Shown here one piece after another: positions 33,888-64,000 of a stretch of 64,000 nucleotides of DNA; the stretch's first letter is position 1; every line of letters starts with the position of its first letter. The notes under the pieces were generated by a model. The model saw only the letters and a list, made by a program, of their open reading frames with translations. It searched no databases and was not told where the DNA came from. The stretch lies in the NCBI RefSeq assembly GCF_037975245.1, contig NC_092579.1:14766178-14830177 (forward strand), written 5' to 3'. The translations under genes were made by a program, and so were the position numbers. This stretch comes from Apostichopus japonicus. Taxonomy: Eukaryota; Echinodermata; Holothuroidea; Aspidochirotida; Stichopodidae.

Positions 33888-35306
33888 CAGAAAATGCTGT
33901 CAATGTATAATTAGCAAAAGTTAGTCTTTTACGAAGTTCTAGTCTTAGCAGTCTGTTTGTAGTGTTCATGGCACACTTCTACCTCTCTTATCTGTGTAGC
34001 TTTAACCTCAAACATAGCTTGCTCAGATTTTTCCACCGAGGAAACCTAATTAGCTTGGTCTTTTACAAAGCCAGTATACTTCAGGCATACTGTGGTCACC
34101 ACATGACATTAAATTAGGGTACAAGTTGCATTATAAGAGGCTTTATTTTGTTAGTGGGGGGGGGGGTGTGGGCGGCTGTATTTATGGGTGTGAAGGTTTT
34201 TTTGCCACGGATTTTATTCAGTAAACTCTTGGCTCTATTGTTGAACCACTAGTGTGCATAGGGAGTAAAATGTTGGGGTTGTGTGAGTGGAGGTGGGGGG
34301 CAGACTTGTGACTATCTTGACGGATATGGCTTTAATCCATTTGGCTAGATGGAAGATCCATGTCTAGCATATTCAATGACATTGGTCAGCAATTCATCAA
34401 TCATACATCCTTTCCCTCCCCCATCACAGCCTATGTTCCCTAAGCCTTTTTCAATGTTACCAGAAACACAATACATATGATCACATTTTGCACAAATTGT
34501 GATTGGTAATCAGCCAGCTGCACAGGGAACTGAGGTCTACTTTATACTTTTACTAATTCTAGGCTAGTCAATAAAGCATTTGGTAAACGAATTAATATCT
34601 AGCAATTGCAAGAAAGTATTACGGTATTACCTAGGCTTCCAAAGTCAATCTCGACGGCTCTCATTTTGATAGTGCAACATGGATACCGCGCCGATTCGCG
34701 AATAAAAGTTAGGTTTACCGTTCTTGCTTGCATACAGTGTGAAAACTTGCGGCCATACGGACAACACGTTTACCTGTACACACGTCCATATGAGCTCTAC
34801 ATTACACTAAGCGACATTGCGCGGTGATGACGTCACAAGGTTTGTATACCAAAAGAAACTGCGTCAATATGAACATGGATATCAGTATATGTATCACCGA
34901 AAGGGATAGGGATCGAAATTGTGACTTTCAAGGTCACAGTTCCATTGGTCAGTTTTACCAGCATTAAAAGAGCATCGATAGTAAAACATATACCGATAGG
35001 ACGATAAAATAAACGAGATATATCTTGATGGGTCCCTAATAGCTAAATTTTGCACAGGTCACATATACTACTACAAAATTTGCCAAGCTATAAATATCCA
35101 TTCAGATGTATAATCGTCCAATCAAAATAAAGGGGTGTAGAGGGCAGCATCCACGATCAATGGGTACTAATTACCTGTACACCGAAGCCCTCATAACAGA
35201 ATGAACATACCCTTAAACATTAGGGGAACACGAAAATGTTCTCCTAACGTTACTGTCCCTCTAAGGTAGCAATTTTCAATATGCAATGGGCACCTAATGT
35301 GCACTT

Positions 35307-35310
<4 letters not shown>
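33888..35310. other. Intergenic downstream of the SLC23-like gene
   Basis: No supported gene. It holds a poly-G tract near 34157 and a TGACGTCA palindrome at 34828. Confidence 0.4.
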
Positions 35311-35348
<38 letters not shown>

Positions 35349-35403
35349 TAGATATATATATATAGATATATATGTATATATATATATAGGTGTATATATA
35401 TAG

Positions 35404-35443
<40 letters not shown>
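35311..35443. repeat. (AT)n/(GATA)-like microsatellite
   Basis: Interrupted TA run with GATA and GGTGTA variants, about 90 bp beyond the SLC23 stop codon. Confidence 0.93.
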
Positions 35444-35446
<3 letters not shown>

Positions 35447-35530
35447 GAGACGTTTACTCTATACACCACGAAACCGAGTTATCTTAAGAATAAATCCTTT
35501 CTGTAAAATCAGTTATATGACATAGGCCTA

Positions 35531-54605
<19,075 letters not shown>

Positions 54606-56379
54606 TGTGGTTCAATTTTGTGATGTCTAAAACTCAGCTAAACGTTCTTTCTATTCTCGAGTAACACAACCTTCTTCTTCGTCCGTTACTGCTTTCTTCA
54701 ACCGACCGAAGTATTACTGGACAATGACGTACCTTATACAGACCCCGTTTACAAGAGTAGGCTGTTCAAATACCGTGTTGACTATAGTTTTCAAGTTCAA
54801 TTTCACTTTTGTAAGGGCGCCACACCATATGTAGTTTGGGTTGAATTCTAAACGCTTGAATTTGTAGTAAACCGTTAAAGTCCAAACGATCATGATATAC
54901 TTTCAAGCCAAGCTCAAGCTTCGCTTCTAATAATAGACTTTACATATGGTAAACTCAGCACAACAATGAAACTTTGTCCGGGCGAAAAAAAAATCCGAAA
55001 ATCGATGAAAAATCATTTAGTATTACTCGTAAAATGAATGTTCCTTATATTTTGATGAATTGCGGTCCTCGCTTATGGTTTATACTCGGTGCATGGTTGA
55101 TAAACTTGGTGGCGACAAACTGAAACGCAACATGGTCTGCATCACTGTAAATTCGACTTAAACCGTGCACAAATGGCGTCTCTTCGCTGTGCTTAAAGGC
55201 ATAAAGACTCGCCCCAAACCGCGCTCTGAAAAAGTTAACTTTCCGTTGCTTACAAGTGAAGTTTTCTGCTTGTCACTACAAAATGCAGACAGTAATAAAA
55301 CGTGATACCTTGTTATCTTTAGCTGGACCTGAGATGTCCATCGCTGTATCGTTTGTACACTGTGCTGTGGGTATTGACCGCAGCTGAATGTACACTAGTG
55401 TCTAATTACCGACGGTAGTAAGCTGTGCGTGTATTTTCTGGGATCGATAGTGGTGTTTAACACTTCTGTTACACCTCATTCGAAACTAGGTCAAATTACC
55501 GGCTTTAGACGTTTCTTTTTGCGCGAGTCTTTACACCCTTTTACGTAAGACTGTGGTACTGGGACCGAAAACAGCATTATGATGAAATGCTCAAATTAAG
55601 TTAGGACAAGTCAGACTACAAGTTTTTCAAGCATATTCAACATTCAAGAAAGTGTTACTGGACTTTTCGCAAGGCTTGAAACCATTCGGATTATTCCCAT
55701 TAATGGAATAACTTATGTCTGCCAAGGAGACGCTTCAGTAGTGAGGGAAATGATGAGAGGACGGTGGCAATAGAAAGCCCAATGTTAACAATATGTCAGG
55801 AGTGACTATTATTTGATTATTTAGCATATTTTCGTATTATCTTTCCATATGATTGCAGAGGAGACCATCATTATTATTATCATTATACTCTCGGTGTGGT
55901 CAATAGTGACCATTATTTGACAATCTAGCATATTTGTAACCAATGACTACTGGTTACTTTTTAGCACGTCGATGCCAAGGGGAGCCCGTTAATGTTTAGT
56001 CCCCAGACATGGAGGTAATTGCACACCATTAGACAACGTACAAATGTCATGCAATGCCATGTCGTAGCCAACCTTAGTATGAAAAAAACCCTATTATGTA
56101 ATTAGACCGCCTGACGTTACAAAATGTGCAACATGGTGAAGACATAAATACCGTGCTCGTGTCTACATGTTTTAAAATGAATTCGTTGTGTTTGTCAAAG
56201 TTTCCTTCTTTGCTACTACCCTATGGAACGCGAAAAGGGCAAAAAGTCGGTAACCACGTCCGGCGAATAGGGCAAAAATTAGTTGTCCTGATTTGTAGTA
56301 ACAACCAAGTAAATATCGCGAACAACGTAGTTTGTAGCAATGACCATGTAAATATCGTTAACGTCTTCATCTGTAGCAA
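54606..56379. other. Upstream flank of SLC23-like gene, probable promoter region
   Basis: No ORF with a recognisable product. The SLC23 promoter should be here, but I cannot mark a start site. Confidence 0.4.
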
Positions 56380-56467
56380 CAACCAGGATTTCAAGATTGT
56401 GTATGGTTTCGACAATTTATCCTTTACCGACTTGTTCATACTTGCTAACAGTAGTTGTACCAGAGGT

Positions 56468-56832
56468 CAGTGGCGTAGGAAGGTACTTTTGAGTGGGGGG
56501 GGGCTGAAGACTGATGGCCGGCCTGGGGGAGGGGTCTAAGGGGAGGGGGTGTCCCCCTCCCCTTTGGATTTTTTTTGCATTTCCAGGTGGCCTCAGATGC
56601 AATTTGGTGCAATATAGCACACTTCAACTCCCACTCCATTTTGTAAAGAATTTTGCATTTTCACCTGGCCTTAAATGCAATTTGGTGCTCCAAATGAGAT
56701 TTTTTTTCTCATTTGGAAATGAAAAAGGGGTTTTTTGACTTGCGGAGTGGGGGGCGGAATGATACTTCCGCCCCCCACATTTTTCACTGGGGGGGCTGGC
56801 GCCCCCCAGCCCCCCCGGTTCCTACGCCCTTG
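56468..56832 (+). mobile_element. hAT MITE copy 1 (365 bp) with perfect 8-bp TSD
   Basis: The ends are CAGTGGCGTAGGAA and, reverse complemented, CAAGGGCGTAGGAACC. The duplication CCAGAGGT is at 56460-56467 and 56833-56840. The G/C-rich subterminal regions contain internal hairpins (GGGGTGTCCCC; GGGGCTGGCGCCCC). It lies in the LINE relic at its Thr-Arg-Gly codons. Confidence 0.92.
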
Positions 56833-57000
56833 CCAGAGGTCATTGTCTTAAACTCCAAAAGTCACATAGTAGGATTAATATTCGGCATAACTTTTTTTCT
56901 AATAGGGTTGTGTATGAGTGGAATGGTTTGCCTGAGAAAGTTGTACTTGCAAGTAGTGTCAATGGGTTTAAGAATGCTTTTGGACAAGCACTTTAAGCAT

Positions 57001-57380
57001 CAAGGGCGTAGGAACCGGGGGGGGGGGGGCTGGGGGGGCGCTAGCCCCCAGTGAAAAATATGGGGGGGGCGGAAGTATCATTCCGCCCCCCCGCTCCGCG
57101 AGTCAGAAAACCCCTTTTTCATTTCCAAATGAGAAAAAAAATCTCATTTGGCCGGAGCACCAAATTGCATCTATAAGGCCAGGTGAAAATGCAAAATTAT
57201 TTACAAAATGGATTGGGTGTTGAAGTGTGCTATATTGCACCAAATTGCATCTGAGGCCACCTGGAAATGCAAAAAAATTCCAAAGGGGAGGGGGACACCC
57301 CCTCCCCTTAGACCCCTCCCCAGGCCGGCCATCAGTCTTCAGCCCCCCCCCCCACTCAAAAGTACCTTCCTACGCCACTG
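57001..57380 (-). mobile_element. hAT MITE copy 2 (380 bp), inverted, with perfect 8-bp TSD
   Basis: Nearly identical to copy 1 but in opposite orientation (starts CAAGGGCGTAGGAACC, ends CTACGCCACTG). The duplication TTAAGCAT is at 56993-57000 and 57381-57388. With copy 1 it forms a large inverted repeat around a 168-bp spacer. Confidence 0.92.
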
Positions 57381-57505
57381 TTAAGCATTGTAATCGGGTC
57401 TGAGTGTTTGTGTCTTCAGTTTTCTCTCTCTATAGGGGTCCTTGATGGGGACTTAAGTGTCCCTCCTGATCCTTTTTTCTACTAAACTAAACTACTAAAC
57501 TAAAC

Positions 57506-59464
57506 ATCGTTAACAACGTGATTTGAAGCAATGACACCCTTCACAAAGGTTTTGGAGGCGGAGCCTAAAATTTCTAGTAGCGGCAAATTTTTCTTTACGT
57601 TCATTGCGGAATACTGATGCATTTATACAAGTGTTTTGCACCGACTTTTGGTATGGTTGAGATTGATTTAGAACAGTAGCCCGATAAAAATGTTAGCCTG
57701 AGCTAGAGGAGTTAAATCACTAACACACCATGGGATGGTTGTTACAAAAGACCTACATTTGGCGTTTTGGGAATCAAATGTTCGAACCATGAAAATTTGC
57801 AAACACATGTAATTTGGGAGGAGCCCTCTCCCCCCCCCCCCCCCCCCCGTTTGCACATTGAACTAAAAGTGTACAACCTATTGCTTATTCATCTATTCGT
57901 CATTAAAGCCAGAGAGTGTTTGTATCTGGGCCTCTAAAGGTGCCAAATTTAACAAGCAAACAGACTCTCCTTCGGGGACCATGGCCCTTCTGGTCTTCTC
58001 AACACCACTGGCTGGGCTTGATGGCTGATATCCAAGTGACACTTAGAAAAGACATAAAGCTAACCAAAAAACAAAAGTTGGGCCGATATTGATCATAATT
58101 TAAATCTTCTATTTTTTTCTTGCATTCTCATGAATACAAATGTTCTTTGAATAAATGGCTGACTCTAACATTTTCCCATCACCCTGTCAACTTTTTCAGG
58201 CATTTTCATGAAGGTTCTATAGCCAGTTTGATTACATTACTTGTAAGTTACGAACGTTGCAGACTTGTCTTAAACGTAAATTATAAATCTGATACAGGTA
58301 AAGTGTAAAGGGAAAAAGTCTTAACTTAATCAATCAAAAATCTTTTACATTTGAATCTGTCAGTCTGAGTTTATGAAAATTGTAGTGTAAGTATATTAAA
58401 AGTAAATTAAACTTAATTCTAAAATCTTAGTCACCTCTTTGACTTCGTTCATTAAAAATTTAACTTACACACACCTTTTGACATCATTCATCAAGCATGA
58501 TCAACTTTGATGATGAAACAATGTTTTATCTTTAATTTTATGTGTGAGCTTTTGTGCGTGCGGGTGTGTGTGTTCCAGTATAACCAAACGACTAGAAGGG
58601 TCTAGTGAGAGAATGAATTATCTAAGAACTCCACAATACATAAAGAGGGGAAACATTGAACACATGATCATGTGGGGCTGGGGGAGGGTGGAGGGGGATC
58701 ATGTAGGGGAGGATGATGGGGGAATGCCCATTCAAATTAAGCATGCAGCATCTACACAGCAGAATTTGAACAAAATCGAAGCTGACGCCTGACAGTAAAT
58801 ACAAGACTCTAGGAAACATTGCCCTTCTCGTGGCAATTCAATGTGCAGCCTACTGATATTTTGAATAACTTCAAGTAACATTTACTCTTATTTAACAAAA
58901 CTGTGTATGCTGATGACCTGAACAACCCTGGATATTAGACGTTACCCCCAAGTTAGGCAAACTTGATGGATACCAATGGTTTGTACAATTCTTTATAGAA
59001 ATACCCTAATCTTGGCAAAATTGAAGTTTCCTTACCTAGTTAACATTAACTAGGTTAACATTAATCTTGGCAAAACCTCTTACCCCTGGACACCACATAG
59101 TTAACAGTAACTTAAGATGTGGTTTTAACCACACACCAGGTTCAAGGTTCACATTTCAACTGAAAACATATGAGGTATTAAATTATTAATAACAATTAGT
59201 TCAGTCATCCATAAATCGCATTTTGCAAATTCTGTTTAGAAAAATCGTCTCAAGAAATAAATAAAATTAATATGTTTAACAACTGCCCAAGGTCAGATTG
59301 TTGGTATTGTCCCTTGTGGAATGTGCGGCAGGGAGAGATCACCTTCCAAAGATTCTTGCATTCTCCTTTCATTCTCCTTTCATCGGCATACAACCAACGC
59401 AATGCGTCCTCTCCTTCAGTTTTGGAGATCTATTTTTTCACACTCATGTGATCTCACTTCTTTC
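57506..59464. other. Intergenic, nothing recognised
   Basis: Contains a poly-C run at about 57830-57848 and AT-rich sequence. No supported gene. Confidence 0.45.
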
Positions 59465-59592
59465 CCTCCAGCTGAACCGATTTACCTTCCAGATGAGCCA
59501 ATTTACCCTCCAGATGAGACGATGTACCCTCCTCCAGCTGAGCCCATTTACCAGCTGAGCCTATTCACCCTCCAGCTGAACCCATTTATCAC
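59465..59592. repeat. Short imperfect ~18-bp repeat downstream of the peptidase stop
   Basis: About six variants of CCAGCTGAACC-ATTTACC and CCAGATGAGCCAATTTACC. They lie in the probable 3' UTR of the minus-strand peptidase gene. Confidence 0.7.
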
Positions 59593-59659
59593 ACTTTCAC
59601 GATTTCCTCTTTACAACTCCACAGCTATTAAACACGGTTCATCAGTAGTAAGGACTACC

Positions 59660-62600
59660 TCAGGTCAATCCATACAGTTTGAGCAAGGCATCTGGTTTAG
59701 GGTCGCGACCTCTGAACTTGTTGAAGACTTCAGTCGGATGAGTTCCACCGCCGAGAGATAGAATAGTATCTCTGAACCTTTAGGCAAATAGAGGAGAGGA
59801 CAGTTGCAAAGCATCTCAAGATAAGAAAAAGTTTTTCAATATCACAAATGGTAGGGCCCGATGAAACTTCCGACTCTTGGCTCTTGTAAACCATAACCCT
59901 TTGTTACATAATGTTACGTTATCAAGTAATTAGATGGCTGATTGGCTATCCTCGCTAGACAAGAACGAAAAAAGTTTCACGGCATTGCAGAAACAGTGGA
60001 TGTGCTCAAAATTCATTTTTCAGTATTTTACAATTATATATTGTAAAAAATATATTACTTATTTATTACATATATTATTATATATTTATTATATATTATT
60101 TATTTGATTAGAAAGTTTCAAAAAAATTCAAAGTGTGCATTATTATGTTGAATGAAACTGACCAGTCAAAGAAATGACCTACAGTGTAAGGGATATTTAA
60201 TATCAACTAGTCAACTCCTTTAATAACGTAGACCTTACCTTCTTCCAACTTTGGATAGATTTTCATCGTTACTAAGACCAGCTTCCTCAAAGGCACTGAA
60301 TGCATCTGCTGCTAACACCTGATTGTCAGAAACAAAAAGTTATTCTTACTGAAAATTTGTGCACGGTGAATCTTTGCTTATTTTATATTGTTATTATTTA
60401 TTATTATTATTTTTGGCTTATTATATTTAAGTAAGGGAGCATAGCCAAATCTAGTCGGTGCCTGGTGCCGCGCAAAACTTCTGCCCATTGTGCTGCTACT
60501 GAATATTCTTCACGGCCCAGTGACCACAGTACTGAACTTGGCAAGTTAATGCGGCAGCCGTTGGTTTGGTCTACGGACAAGTAACAATAGGCTTTCATAG
60601 CAACATGAAAGAGTGACAGAAATTGATGAATAGGAGCTTACTTGCTCAGTCTGTCGCAACCTATCAATGGTCTATTGTTCGCATTCATTGTGCCTTGGTT
60701 TATTGTCGTCCAATTGTTTCGATATTCCCCTTCCATAATACTGACATCCCATGATTGTGTGTAGCCTAACACCACACTGAAGTCAATGGAAATATCTAGC
60801 ATAACTTTAGTGATAAGATTTCTGCAGCGACGGTATTTTTACAACAGGCACTTTTACGGAAATTTCTGCTGTATCACTTGCGAAATACTGAAAACATCTA
60901 GCGAAGAAGAAATCCATTTCAAGGGGTTGATATATAGATGTAGAACTTACAAGTGAAGGCTTTAGATTGTTGCCGGGCGATCGTTGCACTTATCGCGGAA
61001 ACAATAGTGTCGGTCCTGTTATTGTAGTATCAAACCCCTTTCATTGCGATTGCCCGCTTGTCTTTGGCTAACGATTGGCGCGCCAATTTATTTGATTTCC
61101 TATTAAAAAGGGTTCCGGTCACATTTGAGCATACTGATTGGTGCGGTCAATTTTATTTTTAAATCGATCAAAATGCAAGACAACACTAATCCTTAACACG
61201 TTGTAAACTTGTGAGGCTTGTATCTATCATTACTGGGATACATTTCTAAATGAATAGTCAATAATCGAGTACCGTGCTTTAAACACTCTGCTGAAATAGA
61301 AAGATCCTATCTACATTAATACTACATTGGATTTCGTCGTCAGACAAGTTGCTTCAAAATATTCTTCCGAACTCGTAGTATCCTAAACTGAGACAGGTTT
61401 TACCGGCATGGCTGAAATTGGAGTCCGTTGGCTAGAACCAGAAAGGTACGTCGGCAAGCGTACATTTGTAAAATTGTCGGACTTAATATGCGATCGTTCA
61501 AAGGATCTTCCGTCTGGAACTGTTGTTAAAGCTAAATGGAGGTCAACTGGCCGAGTTTAAAAGGCAACGCTTTTGAACAATCTCATGGCGAAAATTAAAC
61601 GCAAGCAGAGCTCCAACCAACGTCAACCCGCAGTTTTAAGAACACCCAACGAAAGTGAGCCTGATTCGGATGACGATATGACCCTAGCATACCAGAGTGT
61701 TACTACTGAGAAAGTTCAACATGAAAAGCATGAGTGTCCTCATGTGAAAAAGCTCCAAAACAAAATCGTTATGCTGGAAGAAACTGTGACGTCAATGGCA
61801 ACAGAACTGAAAGAACTTAAAAATACTCTATCGGAAGTTAATACAAATAATACCCAACAGATCCTAACCGTACTTGAAGCTATTACCCAAAGTCATGACA
61901 CTGCACGCGAAACTCAAAATTTGATGAAAGTCAGGGTCGCAGCTGAAGAGAAAGCCCAGGAACAGCAGAGAAATCTCCTCAATAACAACGGGAAGAGGAT
62001 CCAACCGGCATTTGGTTTGGTAGAAAATGGACTTGTAACTTGTCACAAGAACGGCCGTAAGCTAATATCTGTCGAACAAGAAATTTACCGTCGAATGTTT
62101 GACGATTCGAAGACAGGTACGAGTTTCCTGAGGAAACTAATGAAATGTACATTTTCAGAGGAGGAGCTGGCCGAAAGTAACTTCAGTGGAGGATCGGTGA
62201 TATCAGCGATAGGGACGACCGTCAAAAAATGTCTGGACCGAGATCGCATAATGGCCATCCTAGGTCAGGTCGAACTAGAATTCCCCAACTCAACCAAAGC
62301 GGCGAATTTTACGAGAATGAGAGACGCCATTAACCAAGAATGCAGGAGAGTTGTGCAGCATGTTCGACAGGATGCCGTTTAGAAGTGACTTTTGTGGTTT
62401 TTTTTAATTATTTCTATACAACTCTGCTAACTCTCTGGGACTTGCAAGGAACTTGATGGAACATTCACCTTTCTGAAAATAATTGGGACGTTAATCAGTA
62501 ATTTTTTATAGTAAGGCTTATTCTTGTCTTACTCCACTACCTTTTTGTCTTTCTAAAGATATGTTGTGTTTTATAATGTTATTGGAAGTTTCTCAGAAAG

Positions 62601-64000
62601 TTCTACATGTATCGTTACTCTCAACATTACCTTGATTTTTTCTTTCTTATTTTATTAGTCATAGCTTTTTACCTGTCGTACTGTGTTTGTACGTGGTCAT
62701 GTTAGTTACATTTCTAAGTTACGCACATCGTATACCAACTGTACGATAACTTTTTCTAAGTGGCCTAGCTTTTACTTCTGCGTATATTTGTAACAAATAG
62801 GATGCATCTCAAAGCTGTTTGATAAAAAAGTCATTGAAAATTTCGAATTCTTCACACACATAGCCCAAGTAAAGCGGGAATATTATTGTCCAATCAAATA
62901 ACACGACCAGCAACACTGCCGCGCCGATAAATATCCATTGAAAATTAGTACTGAGTCTCACATGTATAAATGTATACAGTGCTTAAGTACTGTATAAATT
63001 GTAAATTTTGTCTTCAGCTAGCTGACACGCAACTATCGCAAAAACCGGTCCCAGAGCACAGTCTCCCATTTTTGAACGAATTTTGTTGAAGACAATGTTA
63101 ATAAAACAAATGGAATTTACAGTATAAAGTTGGTAGTAATGTATCATAAGGTCGATATTGCAAATGTAGGCATATATTTTCTATTCCTTCTTCTTTCCTT
63201 TTTGTTTTCTTTGTGAGTGCGACTGGGGTGGAAGTTCGTTCGGGTTCAGTATAATTAACATGTGAACATGAAAATAAGAAGATCGAAATGAAACAAAACA
63301 AACAATTTTCTCATTTATTAGTCCGTGCTTAAACACTGGAAAGGTAACGGTTTGAGCAAAGATAAACTATACAAAAGATCGGCACACTTTTGCTACGATA
63401 AAGAGTATTGTCTGCAGGAAAAAAAGAACGTAGCAACCCTGATACCAGGATTGTCCAAGTTGCTTCGGAGAGTCACTCATGCATATCGTTAAGCTCCTCC
63501 CATTCTGCATAGGACTTTTGCAGGGCTAGTGAGCTCAAAGCGTAAAGGGGTCATTGTGCAGTTGTGGCGCAGCCTGGCGCCGACTAGATTTGGCAACGTT
63601 CCCTTATAGTCCATAAATAAATTGGTTAAACTTAATTATGAATATTTATTAACTATAAAGATAGAAAGTCTTAAGGCAATTCGACTGCGTTTTTTATGTT
63701 ACGTACCTCCGCCCACTTATAGGAGTAGTATCCTGCTGCATAGCCCCCACCAAAGATATGCATGAAAGAACAAGGAAACCTATCTTCCTGAAGGAATCAA
63801 AGAGAAAAGAATTGTTCAAACCAGTCAAAAGCTAAAAATCAGTCATTGAACTTTATTAAGGTCGTTCTCGTAAGGGCCAACCTCAGTCTAGAATCTCCTC
63901 TTAGATTGGTTAATTGGCCAAATTGGTTTGATTCAACAAGACCAATGTATAGCGATAGGTCTGCAAAAGAAGGAAGCTCTTTGTCCCTAGGACCACCTCA
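59660..64000 (-). CDS. M3 family oligopeptidase, OpdA / cytosolic oligopeptidase A type (last three exons, 5' partial)
   Basis: Exons: 63707-63787, 60239-60318 and 59660-59777, joined in phase (GAG|GTG; AG|G). They encode [40 protein letters not shown] and [17 protein letters not shown], ending [18 protein letters not shown] and [21 protein letters not shown] is the segment after the HExxH zinc site whose His and Tyr residues contact substrate in M3 peptidases. The RFRDTIL...FRGR-P end is closer to bacterial OpdA and the eukaryotic cytosolic homologue than to thimet oligopeptidase or MIPEP. The enzyme would cut short peptides in the cytosol or an organelle. The zinc-site exon lies beyond the right edge, so activity cannot be judged. 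The intron 60319-63706 hosts a BEN-domain gene on the other strand. Confidence 0.87.
60430..60485 (+). repeat. Inverted repeat, left copy, flanking the BEN-domain gene
   Basis: TAAGGGA, then GCCAAATCTAGTCGG and a GCGCC/GGTGCC-rich stretch. The right partner is at 63553-63607 in opposite orientation. Confidence 0.7.
61408..62382 (+). pseudogene. BEN-domain protein gene with an in-frame stop near its N-terminus
   Basis: Single exon. From ATG 61408 the frame encodes [14 protein letters not shown] to [12 protein letters not shown], then TAA at 61558-61560, then [15 protein letters not shown] in the same frame to a TAG at 62380-62382. In related invertebrate BEN proteins the first module runs on through an (Y)KAKVL-like string, so the stop seems to replace an aromatic codon. 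Use of ATG 61585 would give a 265-aa protein: basic start, acidic [10 protein letters not shown], coiled coil (~53-90) and a C-terminal BEN domain (~179-257; [43 protein letters not shown]). BEN domains bind DNA or chromatin proteins. It may be a decaying retrocopy, an expressed short form, or a sequence error. Confidence 0.75.
61585..62382 (+). CDS. BEN-domain protein, 265-aa open frame downstream of the stop
   Basis: Longest intact ATG-initiated reading of this locus. It keeps the coiled coil and the whole BEN domain, so it could act as a shortened chromatin or DNA-binding protein if translated. There are no introns. It is antisense to the M3 peptidase gene and inside its intron. Confidence 0.6.
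   Translation: MAKIKRKQSSNQRQPAVLRTPNESEPDSDDDMTLAYQSVTTEKVQHEKHECPHVKKLQNKIVMLEETVTSMATELKELKNTLSEVNTNNTQQILTVLEAITQSHDTARETQNLMKVRVAAEEKAQEQQRNLLNNNGKRIQPAFGLVENGLVTCHKNGRKLISVEQEIYRRMFDDSKTGTSFLRKLMKCTFSEEELAESNFSGGSVISAIGTTVKKCLDRDRIMAILGQVELEFPNSTKAANFTRMRDAINQECRRVVQHVRQDAV
62383..63552. other. 3' flank of BEN-domain gene within peptidase intron
   Basis: AT-rich; AATAAA-like ATTAATAAAACA occurs near 63097 on the plus strand. No other gene is seen. Confidence 0.4.
63553..63607 (-). repeat. Inverted repeat, right copy, flanking the BEN-domain gene
   Basis: Reverse complement reads TAAGGGAACGTTGCCAAATC, then TAGTCGGCGCC and AGGCTGCGCC. It matches the left copy over about 42 bp with small gaps. 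Confidence 0.7.

Larger units (their letters stand above)
56380..57505 (+). pseudogene. LINE reverse transcriptase C-terminal relic, interrupted by two MITEs
   Basis: Three pieces read in order as a CR1/L2-type ORF end: FKIVYGFDNLSFTDLFILAN and SSCTRG before 56468; HCLKLQKSHSRIN, FFSNRVVYEWNGLPEKV and VNGFKNA between 56833 and 57000; and a short piece after 57381, then a 3' UTR and an (ACTAA)n-like tail at 57479-57505. A frameshift near 56973 and two MITE insertions make it dead. The family match rests on the WN-LP / V-N-FK pattern common at LINE C-termini. Confidence 0.75.

Noticed and set aside
59298-59761. Plus-strand frames of 86 and 146 codons over the peptidase 3' end
   Set aside because: They read antisense through the true last exon of the M3 peptidase and the short 18-bp repeat next to it.

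Overview
The window is eukaryotic, from an intron-rich, AT-rich animal genome. It holds spliced metazoan genes (MAD1L1-like, SLC23-like, an M3 oligopeptidase and a BEN-domain gene), a LINE, many short non-autonomous DNA transposons and large micro/minisatellite arrays. The oligopeptidase is of the OpdA subfamily, and the overall texture suggests a marine invertebrate deuterostome such as an echinoderm. That assignment is inference from gene content and repeat style only.

Layout. 1-2419: 3' part of an APE-endonuclease/reverse-transcriptase LINE with an intact ORF, entering from the left edge. 2597-5596: a DNA transposon with 18-bp inverted ends and eight subterminal copies of TGACGTACGGGAC, split by a younger hAT-type element (3330-4437). 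6590-8022: a tRNA-derived SINE-like sequence and a U2-snRNA-headed SINE with a 22-bp target duplication. 10859-25477, minus strand: a 12-exon MAD1L1 (spindle checkpoint MAD1) orthologue of about 536 aa. Its introns carry four unrelated minisatellite arrays, and a central coiled-coil segment of about 180 aa expected from the family is absent. 26195-33879: a cluster of four TIR elements with intact 8- or 9-bp target duplications. 35531-54605, minus strand: a complete 12-exon SLC23 nucleobase-ascorbate transporter of 581 aa, with a GC-AG first intron, substitutions at two signature positions, an approximately 1-kb (CCAT)n array and two hammerhead-ribozyme-like loci, one of them a perfect 85-bp-arm palindrome. 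56380-57505: a LINE relic hit twice by the same hAT MITE in opposite orientations. 59660-64000, minus strand: the last three exons of an M3 (OpdA-type) oligopeptidase. A single-exon BEN-domain gene on the plus strand (61408-62382) sits inside one of its introns, carries an in-frame stop, and lies between inverted repeats.

The genes are not functionally linked as an operon would be. They are separate chromosomal loci of mitotic checkpoint, transport, peptide turnover and chromatin type. Exon boundaries of MAD1L1, SLC23 and the peptidase were set by hand: every junction uses GT-AG (one GC-AG), and codon phase closes across all joins. Outside these genes I saw no convincing coding exon.
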